DNA from: UBA7683 sp964397855 | GTDB taxonomy: Bacteria > Patescibacteriota > Saccharimonadia > Saccharimonadales > UBA7683 | Assembly (NCBI GenBank): GCA_964397855.1 | Contig: CAYNKQ010000002.1 | Location: forward strand, 1 to 64,000 | DNA length: 64,000 nucleotides | Reading direction: 5' to 3' | Shown here: in pieces, positions 39,913 to 49,181 of the stretch | How positions within the stretch are numbered: the first letter of the stretch is position 1 | Layout of the letters: each line of letters opens with the position of its first letter | Notes under the pieces: model-generated | Told to the model about the DNA's origin: nothing | Seen by the model: the letters and a program-made list of their open reading frames with translations, nothing else | Databases searched by the model: none | Made by a program: the position numbers and the translations under genes

Positions 39913-40682
39913 CTCTCATATGTTACAGTAGGTTTTGTAGAATCTACTGAAAAACTGATCTTCGCACTTCTTCCCGCCAACTTCACGCATACATATGGCT
40001 TAGAAACTACCCCAGCCGTGTTGCTGGAACTTAATTGGGGCTGCATGAAGCCAGCGTTTGCGCCGTCAAGATGAAAAAACTGATATCTATCTGTACCATT
40101 TGGATTCTGTATTGATCCAAAAGCAAATGGTTTTCCATCATTCTGAATTGAACTTTCAGCTTTTACCCCGTTCTGATATGAATATACACGCCGTTCGGGC
40201 GGCTCAGTTAACACACTCTGAAATGGAACTGTACCCCTCGCTACACGGGCCTTGTAGCAGTCCCGAACTGTTTCAAACGTAGAGGCGGTAGCGCACACCA
40301 CGCCTGTATTGACGGGTTCACGCAAGGAAACAATTGAATAGAACTCGAATGCGCTATCTCTGAAAAGAATCATTACACCGTTAATAACGCAATCTTTAGA
40401 TCCGCCGGGGACTGTTGTGTTGCCAGGAGTTGCTACTGCTATGAGCGGATATGATCCCGCACCGCCAGTTGCCGTACAAACAAAATTGTCTAGACGGGCA
40501 TTCTGGCCCGATGCAGAAGACCCGAACTCAGAAACTATTGAACTTTCAATACCCCTAACAGACTGGGTGAACCGAACATTTCGTAAGCGAGGTCCAAGAC
40601 CAACAAGAGCAATCACGGCCATACCAGATGATATGGCCAAGAATAGTGTTACTTCTAGTAGTGTGAAACCTTTTTTGTTCAC
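39900..40682 (-). CDS. Minor type IV prepilin (GspH/FimT-like)
   Basis: The best start is GTG 40680-40682, with AAGGAG 7 nt upstream, giving 260 residues. The leader (M)NKKG precedes FTLLEVTLFLAISSGMAVIAL (Glu at +5), a classical prepilin site. The outer domain has at least five Cys. A longer ORF reaches 40733 but overlaps pilD and lacks a ribosome site. It is the first of four minor-pilin genes after pilD. Confidence 0.85.
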   Translation of the reverse strand: MNKKGFTLLEVTLFLAISSGMAVIALVGLGPRLRNVRFTQSVRGIESSIVSEFGSSASGQNARLDNFVCTATGGAGSYPLIAVATPGNTTVPGGSKDCVINGVMILFRDSAFEFYSIVSLREPVNTGVVCATASTFETVRDCYKARVARGTVPFQSVLTEPPERRVYSYQNGVKAESSIQNDGKPFAFGSIQNPNGTDRYQFFHLDGANAGFMQPQLSSSNTAGVVSKPYVCVKLAGRSAKISFSVDSTKPTVTYESCTI

Positions 40683-40722
40683 GCCCGTTCTCCTTGCACT
40701 CATTTTAACATAAGCACTACGG

Positions 40723-41538
40723 TTATAGACCACTAATTCGCAGGTACCAGTCGATTAGTTGTTGACCCCAGAGCATCGTCAAGAACATTGCAGCAAGCAG
40801 AAACGGCCCAAACGGAAGCTTCATCTTACGATGATATTTTCCCATGAGATACAAGATACCGATAACCAGCGTCCCCAGATAGGCTGCCAAAGTTAGCCCA
40901 AGTATAGATTTCTGCCAACCAAGAATGATGCCAAGCACAAAGCCTAATCGAACGTCTCCACCACCTATCCATTTACCTCCCGAAATCTGATAAAGAATAT
41001 AGAAGAATCCTCCATAACCTATACACCCTAATACCGAACTAAGCAGTACAGCGGCATCACGTGAGTGCACACTAACAAGTGTAAACAAAATACCGAAACC
41101 AGCAAGTGAGTACACAAGGCGATTCGGTAACAACATCCATCTTAAGTCGTATACTGCAAGCGCAACCGCGGTGATAACAATAGCCAACCAAACACCGAAG
41201 ACCGACAGCGCCCCAAATCCAGCTAACTCGTATGGCCAAAAAATATACGAAACCACAAATAAAGCAGCACCTACTAATTCAACTAGTGGATATTGCCAAG
41301 AAATCCTCTTTTTACAATACCTACAATGCCCCTTAAGAAGAAGCCAGCTAAAAACAGGCACGAGATCCAAGCTACTCAAAGTATGATGACAGCTAGGGCA
41401 CATAGATCGACCCTTGAGAATTGAGAAATCTTTGTTCTTTGCATTTTTCTTTTTTGATTGTTCATGTACACGCCAAACGAGCGCATTAGTAAAACTACCC
41501 AGCGCTAGCCCAATGAGCATCAATAAAGCTACATTCAT
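40723..41538 (-). CDS. pilD: Prepilin peptidase and N-methyltransferase PilD
   Basis: This 271-residue membrane aspartic peptidase cuts prepilin leaders. A zinc-type CxxC pair (C47/C50 and C72/C75) lies in the first cytoplasmic loop. Catalytic D131 is in VYDLRWMLLPN and D195 in GGGDVRLGF, with about seven helices. Domain order is that of bifunctional PilD. It sits between the major pilin and the minor-pilin genes. Confidence 0.94.
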   Translation of the reverse strand: MNVALLMLIGLALGSFTNALVWRVHEQSKKKNAKNKDFSILKGRSMCPSCHHTLSSLDLVPVFSWLLLKGHCRYCKKRISWQYPLVELVGAALFVVSYIFWPYELAGFGALSVFGVWLAIVITAVALAVYDLRWMLLPNRLVYSLAGFGILFTLVSVHSRDAAVLLSSVLGCIGYGGFFYILYQISGGKWIGGGDVRLGFVLGIILGWQKSILGLTLAAYLGTLVIGILYLMGKYHRKMKLPFGPFLLAAMFLTMLWGQQLIDWYLRISGL

Positions 41539-41641
41539 CTCTAAAGCATAACCGTGATTCTTGCATAAATCAACTGCTGAAACTAATATCTAAATTCAGG
41601 TAAATGTTAGGCAGCTGCATGCATTGACAGGTGGCCGCATT

Positions 41642-41683
41642 CGTAATAAAAAAGTAGCCCAACAGGACTACTCTTTTATTACG
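41642..41683. terminator. Terminator after the major pilin gene
   Basis: A long hairpin CGTAATAAAA...AGTAGCCC/GGACTACT...TTTTATTACG with loop AACA. On the minus strand it ends in TTTTTTATT, so it closes the pilin mRNA. Confidence 0.85.
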
Positions 41684-41697
41684 AAACTTAGTAATTA

Positions 41698-42186
41698 CTA
41701 CTTGGTATCTCTACAGGCAACACCCTTTTCAAGGCCAATTTGTACGCTTCTACCAGCAGTACCGTCACAGTTGAGTGTGTCGTTAAACCTTACGGCGTCT
41801 TCCGCAAGGGCGCCGTTCAAGATTGCCGTAGTAGTAGACCCAGCAGCAATGGCGTATGCAGTGTTCTTAGGGCCAAAGAAGGTACCTGGAGCTGGAGTAC
41901 CCTTACAGACGTATTTAGTCAAGAAGTAGCTGAATGTTGGGGCAGCAGCTGACGCATTACAGCCAGCACCAGCAACAGAAGCAGCTGGGTATGCATTCTT
42001 ATCGCCATAGTAATTTTCTAGTTCTGCGAGTACACGAGCTGCATCAGAGCGACGCTGCGTGTCTCTTCTATTTACTGAAACTTGTTGGAACGCCAGGAAT
42101 GCAAGCAGGAAGATTAGACCTCCAATTGCAAGCACCAAGACTACTTCAATAAGCGTGAAGCCTCTTTGATTACGTTTTATGTTCAT
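41698..42186 (-). CDS. pilA: Major type IV pilin (PilA-like)
   Basis: From ATG 42184-42186 the protein has 162 residues. The leader MNIKRNQRG precedes FTLIEVVLVLAIGGLIFLLAFLA, the textbook pilin N terminus with Glu5. RRDTQRRSDAARVLAELENYYGDKNAYP follows, with a C-terminal pair of Cys. A GTG at 42195 is possible, but it leaves no gap to the AAAGGG Shine-Dalgarno. The gene has its own near-consensus promoter and terminator, as expected for the abundant shaft subunit. Confidence 0.9.
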   Translation of the reverse strand: MNIKRNQRGFTLIEVVLVLAIGGLIFLLAFLAFQQVSVNRRDTQRRSDAARVLAELENYYGDKNAYPAASVAGAGCNASAAAPTFSYFLTKYVCKGTPAPGTFFGPKNTAYAIAAGSTTTAILNGALAEDAVRFNDTLNCDGTAGRSVQIGLEKGVACRDTK

Positions 42187-42233
42187 TTTCCGCACCCTTT
42201 CTATCTATTTGTTAGCTAATTATGCTAATGGTT

Positions 42234-42261
42234 ATTATATGCTTACTTAACAGATTGTCAA
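42234..42261 (-). promoter_or_regulatory. pilA promoter
   Basis: TTGACA (42256-42261), 16-nt spacer, TATAAT (42234-42239), both hexamers perfect. The leader of about 40 nt contains a TTAGC/GCTAA hairpin. Confidence 0.9.
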
Positions 42262-42271
42262 CAACTTTTAT

Positions 42272-43483
42272 CTAGCTGGCGATGCTTTCGCTGGCCAGAC
42301 TATAAACTGGTACCAGGATCGCCCCCACTATACCACCGACCACCACAGCCAAAACCACCATCAGAACTGGCTCAATTGTCGTACTGATTGTTTTAATTTT
42401 ATTATCAAGTTCGTCTTCATAATAAGTGGCCGCCTTATCCATCATCTTATCGATTGAACCAGACTGTTCGCCAATTTTTAACATCTGAGGCACTAAAGCC
42501 AAGAAGACCTCTTCATCTTTGAGGGCAACAGAAAGTCCTTTGCCACCTTTTACTTTTTCGGCTGACCTCGCAATTGCCGACTCGACATGAATGTTATCAA
42601 CTGCTTTCGCAGTAATTCTAAGCATTTCAAGCATTGGCACACCGCTCGCCATCAAGGTCTGTCCAGTGCGACAAAAACGTGCCATATAGAGCTTTCTAAA
42701 AAGGTCTCCGAACAGGGGAATTTTAAGTTTGAGCTTATCTGCAAATACTTGTCCACTTCGCGTCTTAAACCATTTACCACCAAAAAAGATTGTGGCCACA
42801 AACACGATAATCATGAGCCACCAGAAATTAGTAATCAGCTTCGCAAACATAATTAATATGCCGGTCATAAACGGAAGTTCTTTGTTGAAGTCTTTGTAGA
42901 TTAGTTCAATCTGCGGGACCACAGTCGTCAGTAGGAATATTACAACACCACCAATAACCAACAAAACAATGACCGGATATACGAGTGCACCCCTGACCTT
43001 GCTTAACATTTCGCTATCTTTTTCTTGTTGATTAGCGATTCGCTCCAACGCCTGGTCAAGAGTTCCGGAACTTTCACCCGCGGCAACCAACGCGATATAT
43101 ACATCACTGAATACTTTTGGGTGCTTAGCCATTGAATCCGCTAATGAAATACCACCTTCTACTGAGGCCACAACCTGATTTATCACGACAGCCAGAGCCT
43201 TATTTGATGACTGTTCGGCAACAGTACGCAAGCTCTGTGTAAGAGGAAGGCCTGCATTTACGAGCGTAGACATCTGGCGAGTGAATATGATCCTGTCTTT
43301 GGTTGAGATACGATTTGTAAATCGAGAGAGGAAGTTACCGCCTTCACCTTTAGCATGAATCGAGAGTGGCGTAAGTCCTTGAGCAATAATCAGCTTGGCA
43401 GCCGTACCTTCAGTTTCGGCTTCAACAATACCCTTTGCAAGTTTGCCGGCGCTCGTTTTTGCTGTGTATTGAAAAGTTAACAC
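42272..43483 (-). CDS. pilC: Type IV pilus inner-membrane platform protein PilC
   Basis: From GTG 43481-43483 (GGGGGT 6 nt upstream) the protein has 403 residues. It opens LTFQYTAKTSAGKLAKGIVEA and has two GspF/T2SSF repeats: FTRQMSTLVNAGLPLTQSL with ERIANQQEKDSEMLSKVRGA, and RFCRTGQTLMASGVPMLEML with YYEDELDNKIKTISTTIEPV. Helices lie near 165-185, 215-240 and the C terminus. PilC connects the PilB and PilT motors to the pilus base. Confidence 0.93.
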   Translation of the reverse strand: MLTFQYTAKTSAGKLAKGIVEAETEGTAAKLIIAQGLTPLSIHAKGEGGNFLSRFTNRISTKDRIIFTRQMSTLVNAGLPLTQSLRTVAEQSSNKALAVVINQVVASVEGGISLADSMAKHPKVFSDVYIALVAAGESSGTLDQALERIANQQEKDSEMLSKVRGALVYPVIVLLVIGGVVIFLLTTVVPQIELIYKDFNKELPFMTGILIMFAKLITNFWWLMIIVFVATIFFGGKWFKTRSGQVFADKLKLKIPLFGDLFRKLYMARFCRTGQTLMASGVPMLEMLRITAKAVDNIHVESAIARSAEKVKGGKGLSVALKDEEVFLALVPQMLKIGEQSGSIDKMMDKAATYYEDELDNKIKTISTTIEPVLMVVLAVVVGGIVGAILVPVYSLASESIAS

Positions 43484-43510
43484 CTGATAACCCCCAAGAC
43501 AGGAGACAGT

Positions 43511-43572
43511 AGCAAATAGCAAATAGAAGAAGCTTCACCCCTGTTATCTATTTGCTGATATCTATTTGCTGA
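43511..43572. repeat. Short direct and inverted repeats between pilT and pilC
   Basis: TATCTATTTGCTGA occurs twice in tandem (43545-43558 and 43559-43572), and AGCAAATAGCAAATAG (43511-43526) is inverted to it. The role is unknown. A hairpin in the pilT-pilC mRNA is possible. Confidence 0.7.
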
Positions 43573-43579
43573 TTCCATA

Positions 43580-44650
43580 CTAACCTCTCATTAGCCTTTC
43601 AAATTCCTCAAGATCAATTGCAAATGTTTTTGCATCGTCATAGGTAATAGTTCCACTGCGAATCAGTGCCACTAATGTTCTATCCATGGACTGCATTCCC
43701 TTGTCGGCACCAGTTTGGATCACGGCGTCGAGCTGGTGACTCTTACCTTCTCGGATAATATTGCGAACAGCAGGTGTCGCAACGAGCACTTCAGCGGCCG
43801 CAACTCTACCTCCACCAATAGTCGGCACAAGACGCTGCGAACAAATTGCCATCAATATGTTTGAAAGCTGAGCACGAATCTGTGGTTGCTGATGGGGAGG
43901 AAATACGTCGATCATACGATCAATTGACTGCGCAGCAGAGTTAGTGTGCAGGGTTGCAAACACAAGGTGACCAGTCTCTGCAATAGTAATTGCAGCCGAA
44001 ATTGTTTCAAGATCACGCATTTCTCCAATGAGCACTACATCTGGATCTTGGCGAAGACTCGAACGAAGCGCAGCTGAGAACGAATAGGTATCGTAGTGGA
44101 TTTCACGCTGAACGATGACAGACTTCTTAGACTTATGCGTAAATTCAATTGGATCTTCAATTGTAATAATGTGCTCAGAACGTTCATCGTTAATTTTGTC
44201 TATAAGTGCCGCTAAAGTTGTGGACTTGCCCGAACCAGTTGGTCCAGTTACCAAAACAAGACCTCTTGGGTAGTCAGCAAACCCATTGACTACTGCTGGC
44301 AAGCCTAGTTGCTCAGTAGTCAAAATGTCATTTGGAATAAGTCGAAGTGCGGCAGCGATGTTGCCTCGTTCGTGATATGCGTTAACACGGAAGCGTCCAA
44401 GGTCACCAAAGGCAAAGCTGAAGTCAAATTCTTTATCTTTTAAAAGAACTTGCTTTTGGTCATCATCTAAAATTGAAAACACTAGATTTTCAACCAGCTC
44501 TTCGGTTAGTTCTGGGGTTCCCGCTATCGGGGCAAGCTTGCCGTCAACACGAAGCATCGGCGAAAGCCCAACCTGAAGATGCAAATCAGAAGCCTTGTTC
44601 TTAATAACATGCTCTAGTAACGTCTCTATTCTTAAACTCGCTGCTGCCAT
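43580..44650 (-). CDS. pilT: Type IV pilus retraction ATPase PilT
   Basis: This 356-residue motor disassembles the pilus. Walker A GPTGSGKS is at 136-143. The Asp box IITIEDPIEF, Walker B DPDVVLIGEMRD and His box TGHLVFATLHTNSA follow. AVRNIIREGKSHQ corresponds to the AIRNLIRE motif that distinguishes PilT from PilB. Length is normal. Retraction suggests twitching, attachment or DNA uptake. Confidence 0.95.
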   Translation of the reverse strand: MAAASLRIETLLEHVIKNKASDLHLQVGLSPMLRVDGKLAPIAGTPELTEELVENLVFSILDDDQKQVLLKDKEFDFSFAFGDLGRFRVNAYHERGNIAAALRLIPNDILTTEQLGLPAVVNGFADYPRGLVLVTGPTGSGKSTTLAALIDKINDERSEHIITIEDPIEFTHKSKKSVIVQREIHYDTYSFSAALRSSLRQDPDVVLIGEMRDLETISAAITIAETGHLVFATLHTNSAAQSIDRMIDVFPPHQQPQIRAQLSNILMAICSQRLVPTIGGGRVAAAEVLVATPAVRNIIREGKSHQLDAVIQTGADKGMQSMDRTLVALIRSGTITYDDAKTFAIDLEEFERLMRG

Positions 44651-44668
44651 AGTATTCCCACCTCCTGT

Positions 44669-46492
44669 TTATACGCTCTCCGCCGCCGTGACACGATTGA
44701 CTTCTTCGATAGTAGTTAAGCCGCTTAGTGCCTTTAAGTACCCGTCCTCACGCATCGTGACCATCCCTTGCTGCTTCGCTCGTTCTTGTATTTCACTAGA
44801 AGTTGCTCGCTTGAGGATCAAATCCTCAAGATCCGCATTCACATCTAGGACTTCATACAACCCCATTCGTCCCTTAAAACCTCCGGGAGTCAGCGTTGTA
44901 TCTTTGCCTCTATATAAAGTATAAGCGGTTTGGGTGCGAAGGGGCAAGTCCCCATAACCAATATCTTTCGAAACAGCTACAACATCCGTTGCTTTTTCTG
45001 GCAGAATATCACCTAAGTTCTGATGAATAGACTCAACCTCGGCCTTATCAGCCTGGTAGCTTTCTTTTGTTTCAGAAATTCTACGAACCAGACGCTGGCC
45101 TATGATTGTATTGACGGTTGACGCAATCAGGAACGGCTCTATACCCATATCGAGTAAACGAGGAAGGACCCCTGCAGCAGAGTTAGTGTGCAGAGTTGAG
45201 AACACTAAGTGACCCGTTAACGCTGCCTGAATAGCTAGGTTAGCTGTTTCTTTGTCTCGAATTTCTCCAACCAGAATAACATTTGGATCTTGGCGCAGAA
45301 TCGAACGAAGTCCGGTAGCAAAAGTTAAGCCAACATCTGGGTTAACTTGGATCTGGTTTACGCCGTCCATCTTATATTCAACCGGATCTTCAAGTGTGAC
45401 AATGTTGATAGTGTCATCTTTTATTTCCTGAATCAGTGCATAGAGGCTGGTTGACTTACCTGAACCAGTTGGACCAGAGGTCAAGATCATACCGTTTGGC
45501 TTTTCCAGGCCTTTCCGAATTGTTCGAAGCGCGCGGCCTGCGTATCCAAGATCTTCCAGCATAAAGCTGGTGTTTGATTTATCCAAAATTCGAATGATTA
45601 CTTGTTCCCCCCAAACTACTGGAGAAATTGCGATACGCAGATCAGCGTTATTCTGCCCTATCCTAACCGTAAATTGGCCGTCTTGAGGTATGCGGTGTTC
45701 GTCTATCTTAAGGTTTGAAAGAATTTTTACACGTGAGATAAGTGCCGGTTCGATGGTTTTAGGCAGTTTCATAATTTCACGTAACACACCGTCTATACGG
45801 CATCGTATACGAAGTGATGCTTCAAGTGGCTCAATGTGTATATCGGAAGCCCTCGAACGTACGGCATATTCCAAGATAGTACTAAGTGCTCTACTAATAG
45901 GTGAATCTTGAACGATTGTTTTAATCTCTTCGGCAGATTCTTTTTTATTGCTTTTTGTATTTTCGTTATTGAGAATTTCTTGCAAAGAATCTTCGCCTTC
46001 GATATCGCTATCAACAGAGGTAATAGCCTCACTTAAGCCCTTTTGTAAGTCAGTATTGTACTGTTCAAGTACGTGCCTAATACCTTCTTCTGAAGCCATG
46101 TACACTTTAAGTGGCCGGCCAATCTTATTAGAAAGGAAGTCTACTGCTTGAACGTTATTAGGGTCGAGCATCGCAACAGCAAGTCGATGCTCCATCTCGC
46201 CGAGAGGAACCGCCATAAACCGTTCGGCAATATCGCGCGCCAAAAGATTCAAAATCGACATGTTTACTTTGGAAGCAACCAGGTTAACGTATGGTATGCC
46301 AAGCACTTGCGCGGTAATTTTAGTAAACTGCTCACTGGTAATATGTTTGTTCTGGAGCAGATAGCTCAGGAAAGGTATCTTCTGAGTAATTGCCTCTTTC
46401 TTGAAGTCGACAATTTGAGCATCAGTAAGAAGCTTGCCAGATACAAGCAGGTCCTCAAGTTTTTTCTGATTTTCTTCCGAAAGAACACTCAC
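44669..46492 (-). CDS. pilB: Type IV pilus extension ATPase PilB
   Basis: This 607-residue motor drives pilus assembly. An MshEN/GspE N domain spans about 1-150, then the ATPase with SRASDIHIEP near 213, Walker A GPTGSGKS at 340-347, TLEDPVEYKMDG, DPNVILVGEIRD and TGHLVFSTLHTNSA. The usual CxxC...CxxC zinc site before GRxGLYE is missing: it reads GGFKGRMGLYEVL. An acidic linker of ~45 residues lies around 155-195. It ends 18 nt before pilT. Confidence 0.95.
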   Translation of the reverse strand: MSVLSEENQKKLEDLLVSGKLLTDAQIVDFKKEAITQKIPFLSYLLQNKHITSEQFTKITAQVLGIPYVNLVASKVNMSILNLLARDIAERFMAVPLGEMEHRLAVAMLDPNNVQAVDFLSNKIGRPLKVYMASEEGIRHVLEQYNTDLQKGLSEAITSVDSDIEGEDSLQEILNNENTKSNKKESAEEIKTIVQDSPISRALSTILEYAVRSRASDIHIEPLEASLRIRCRIDGVLREIMKLPKTIEPALISRVKILSNLKIDEHRIPQDGQFTVRIGQNNADLRIAISPVVWGEQVIIRILDKSNTSFMLEDLGYAGRALRTIRKGLEKPNGMILTSGPTGSGKSTSLYALIQEIKDDTINIVTLEDPVEYKMDGVNQIQVNPDVGLTFATGLRSILRQDPNVILVGEIRDKETANLAIQAALTGHLVFSTLHTNSAAGVLPRLLDMGIEPFLIASTVNTIIGQRLVRRISETKESYQADKAEVESIHQNLGDILPEKATDVVAVSKDIGYGDLPLRTQTAYTLYRGKDTTLTPGGFKGRMGLYEVLDVNADLEDLILKRATSSEIQERAKQQGMVTMREDGYLKALSGLTTIEEVNRVTAAESV

Positions 46493-46514
46493 GCCACCAC
46501 CCCTTGAAATTTAA

Positions 46515-46757
46515 TTAGTTGCCGAAAGGCTGATTTGTCGACTGGCCGTCACCATTAATCTCAACTGTTGGGTCAACCGACTTGTCGTTGAAAACCCGAG
46601 AATCTGGTGTTGGAAAGGTTGGAGCTATTGGGGTTACAGATTCAACTTGAACAGGATCATTTTGCGGCTTGCCAATGATTGCGTTGGCAATAAAGTACGA
46701 AAATACACCGGCCATGGCGACGATCAATATTATTGCAGCTATGTCGTTCTTTTTCAT
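46515..46757 (-). CDS. Small pilus-operon membrane protein
   Basis: This 80-residue protein has one helix (about 6-29) and a Pro/Asp-rich outer tail (TPIAPTFPTPDSRVF... INGDGQSTNQPFGN). It sits where pilP lies in Gram-negative pilM-N-O-P operons, overlapping pilO by 4 nt. It is far smaller than PilP and has no lipobox, so it may be a positional analogue. No family is recognised. Confidence 0.65.
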   Translation of the reverse strand: MKKNDIAAIILIVAMAGVFSYFIANAIIGKPQNDPVQVESVTPIAPTFPTPDSRVFNDKSVDPTVEINGDGQSTNQPFGN

Positions 46758-47383
46758 TGTATTGGACTCCTCAGTACATCAAGCGAACGACTTGGCTGGT
46801 AATACGTAACCGCCTGTAGCGTTAGGGTGATCGCGGCATTTGTTCCAGCATAGGAAACACCGGTCACATTGATTGGCCGAATACTCCGCTCAAGGTTCTC
46901 GACATATTTACGGACAGAAGCGTAGTCTCCTTTCACTTCAAGTGAAATAGGAATCTCCACAGGTGTTGACGTGCTCGCTGCATTCAATGCTGTAGCCGAT
47001 AGATCTTGGCCGACACTCGTGTCTGAAGTAACGCCCGATATAACAGCAAGCGAATCTATTGAACTTGCAAGAGCGGCATAATCATAGGCCGGTGGCAGCG
47101 CATGCAAGATTGTCTTTGAATTAGTAGAGGCACTCGCATCAAGGCCAGGAAACTGTTCTGCTAATTTATCGAGGTTGTTTAGATTACTTTCTATATCGTT
47201 CCGTGCTCGAGTCTTGGCGGAAATGACACGGTCGTTATAACTCTTGCGTTCCCATAAAAACCGAATCGACATGAGACTAAACATTACTATGACCGCAGCA
47301 GCTGCTACAACAATAAACACAGTTGAACCAGCCTTCTTAACCTGATCCCTGCGACTAACGACTTGCTTCATTTTCTGATTCAT
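46754..47383 (-). CDS. pilO: PilO-like pilus alignment protein
   Basis: This 209-residue protein has a short basic cytoplasmic part, one helix (about 18-42), a coiled coil (residues ~50-80) and a ferredoxin-like outer domain. The latter carries PVEIPISLEVKGDYASVRKYVENLERSIRPI, typical of PilO. PilO pairs with PilN around the platform. It overlaps pilN by 4 nt. Confidence 0.82.
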   Translation of the reverse strand: MNQKMKQVVSRRDQVKKAGSTVFIVVAAAAVIVMFSLMSIRFLWERKSYNDRVISAKTRARNDIESNLNNLDKLAEQFPGLDASASTNSKTILHALPPAYDYAALASSIDSLAVISGVTSDTSVGQDLSATALNAASTSTPVEIPISLEVKGDYASVRKYVENLERSIRPINVTGVSYAGTNAAITLTLQAVTYYQPSRSLDVLRSPIQ

Positions 47384-48081
47384 TGAGCCCCCCTTGCTGA
47401 ACTTGAATCACCAAATGGTTGGGCGGTAGGAAGCAACAGATCTTCCGAAGAAGCGTTGACCGTTATTTGCTGCTCGGCTATATCTTGCGCAAACATAACT
47501 GGGTTCAGAGTTAACGTAATTTGAAACGAGACGTTCTTGCCATCTTCTGCTTTGCCGGTCTTGCCAAGACTTGAGAATACCACCCCATTAAATGGCTGGA
47601 TTGTACTTTTAGAATCACCTTGTTTATAGGTAAACTTGGCGCTTTTTAAGTTATTTGCTAAAACATTAGCTCGTTCCAGGCTCGTAGTCTGCCCTGATAA
47701 AGTCAGGGTATTGGCGGCAAGATCAAGTGTAACTCCTGAATACGAAACATCACGAGGTGTAAATTTACCCAAGTAGTCAAATAAGTTAGAGGTGATCAAC
47801 TTCTTATTTTGAAGCGCTGGTATTTGTTCCAACACACCTTGAACCGTTACAATTTTTACTGCGTCGCGTTTGCCCTTAAGTTCTGCTATTCCCGAATCAA
47901 TATCTTTTTGTAGGTTAGCCCGATGACGCGGTTGCACAACTTGAACGTACGCAAATAAGAATATTAACGCACTCAGTGCCAAGAGTGTAACCAGAACAGA
48001 CCCGACAACGAACAGGTGCTTCATTTGCTGCGCACGAAGATACTCACGTTTTACATCTGGCAGTAGGTTAATCTGAATCAT
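47380..48081 (-). CDS. pilN: PilN-like pilus alignment protein
   Basis: This 233-residue protein starts MIQINLLPDVKREYL, the INLLP motif by which PilN binds PilM. A helix (about 23-47), a coiled coil and a fimbrial-assembly-type outer domain (VSYSGVTLDLAANTLTLSGQTTSLERANVLANNL) follow. It overlaps pilM and pilO by 4 nt each, so all three are coupled. Confidence 0.88.
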   Translation of the reverse strand: MIQINLLPDVKREYLRAQQMKHLFVVGSVLVTLLALSALIFLFAYVQVVQPRHRANLQKDIDSGIAELKGKRDAVKIVTVQGVLEQIPALQNKKLITSNLFDYLGKFTPRDVSYSGVTLDLAANTLTLSGQTTSLERANVLANNLKSAKFTYKQGDSKSTIQPFNGVVFSSLGKTGKAEDGKNVSFQITLTLNPVMFAQDIAEQQITVNASSEDLLLPTAQPFGDSSSARGAQ

Positions 48082-49130
48082 CGAGAACTCCTCTGGGCAA
48101 GTCCAGCCACCACACCAAACTGATGATTTACAGACGCAAGTTGGTCATGGGCACTGTTACTATAGCTAATATTCTGCCAACTATCGCCTGCCTGAACTGG
48201 AGCATTGCCAGCAGATGTTGAAAGATACTGATGGAATCCAGGCAGCAGCATTGCCACACCAGTCGTGACTATTCCACTTAGTGGCGTGCTCTGGTAACGA
48301 GTCGAGTAGAACTTGATCGATTTTTGAACTTCAGTCGCAATCACCTCAACGGTACTTAGGAGTGCACGGTAGATCTGGCCTTCTAATTTAGTCTGGTCAA
48401 GACCAAATTTATAGACAAATTGCTTGGCTTGGTTCTCATCTATGTTCAAGTTCTGCATTGCAGCCTTTACGAGTGATTGACCCCCGGTTGGAATTGAACG
48501 AACGAGTCGAGGAGCTCCATTAACGTTAATCACGATATCAGTTGCATACTCGCCCATGTCTATAATCATCTGCGCGCCAACACCGTTAATTGGCGTCATG
48601 GCTCGCGCAAGGGCCAACGTTTCAGGCTCAAGTGCAATCACATCAAACCCGATAGCTTCGAGCATCTCCATTCGTTGTTCACTAAACTTATTGCTCACAC
48701 TCGCAAGGAGAACTTCCATCTTAGCGGGATCAGTTGGAGAATCACCGATAATCGCCGAGTCAATCTTTGCCTCGTCAACGCTCATAGGAATGTACTGATC
48801 AGCCTGGTATTTAATGGTACTGCTCAGTTCCTGTGGAGTCATTTTGGGTAAATCAACAATTGTCACAAAAGTTTTATTTGAAGGTAAGCCAACCACCACA
48901 TTCTTGGTTGTTATACCCACCTCCGCCACTAAGGCTGCTATAACATCACTGATCTTCTTTTGATCTGCCGGTGCATCAGAAAGAGAAATTTTCACATCTA
49001 CCGGTGCGGCACCGTAACGCACCAGACTGTGGCCGTTACCAGAATTACGGAGCTGAACAACACGAATTGCTGAGCTTCCGATATCAAGTGCGAAATAGTC
49101 GCCCACCACGTTAAAAATCGAACTTTTCAT
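48078..49130 (-). CDS. pilM: PilM-like actin-fold pilus protein
   Basis: This 350-residue cytoplasmic protein has the actin/FtsA fold. FALDIGSSAIRVVQL is the first phosphate loop, then GLPSNKTFVTIVDLPKM, MIIDMGEYATDIVI (second phosphate loop) and RSIPTGGQSLVKA. PilM binds ATP and the PilN N terminus to build the inner-membrane platform. It is followed by pilN-pilO-pilB-pilT-pilC in one direction. Confidence 0.92.
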   Translation of the reverse strand: MKSSIFNVVGDYFALDIGSSAIRVVQLRNSGNGHSLVRYGAAPVDVKISLSDAPADQKKISDVIAALVAEVGITTKNVVVGLPSNKTFVTIVDLPKMTPQELSSTIKYQADQYIPMSVDEAKIDSAIIGDSPTDPAKMEVLLASVSNKFSEQRMEMLEAIGFDVIALEPETLALARAMTPINGVGAQMIIDMGEYATDIVINVNGAPRLVRSIPTGGQSLVKAAMQNLNIDENQAKQFVYKFGLDQTKLEGQIYRALLSTVEVIATEVQKSIKFYSTRYQSTPLSGIVTTGVAMLLPGFHQYLSTSAGNAPVQAGDSWQNISYSNSAHDQLASVNHQFGVVAGLAQRSSR

Positions 49131-49181
49131 ACTTACGTACAGTTTAGCATAAGCATAATACTCTGCAAAGATCTAAATTAC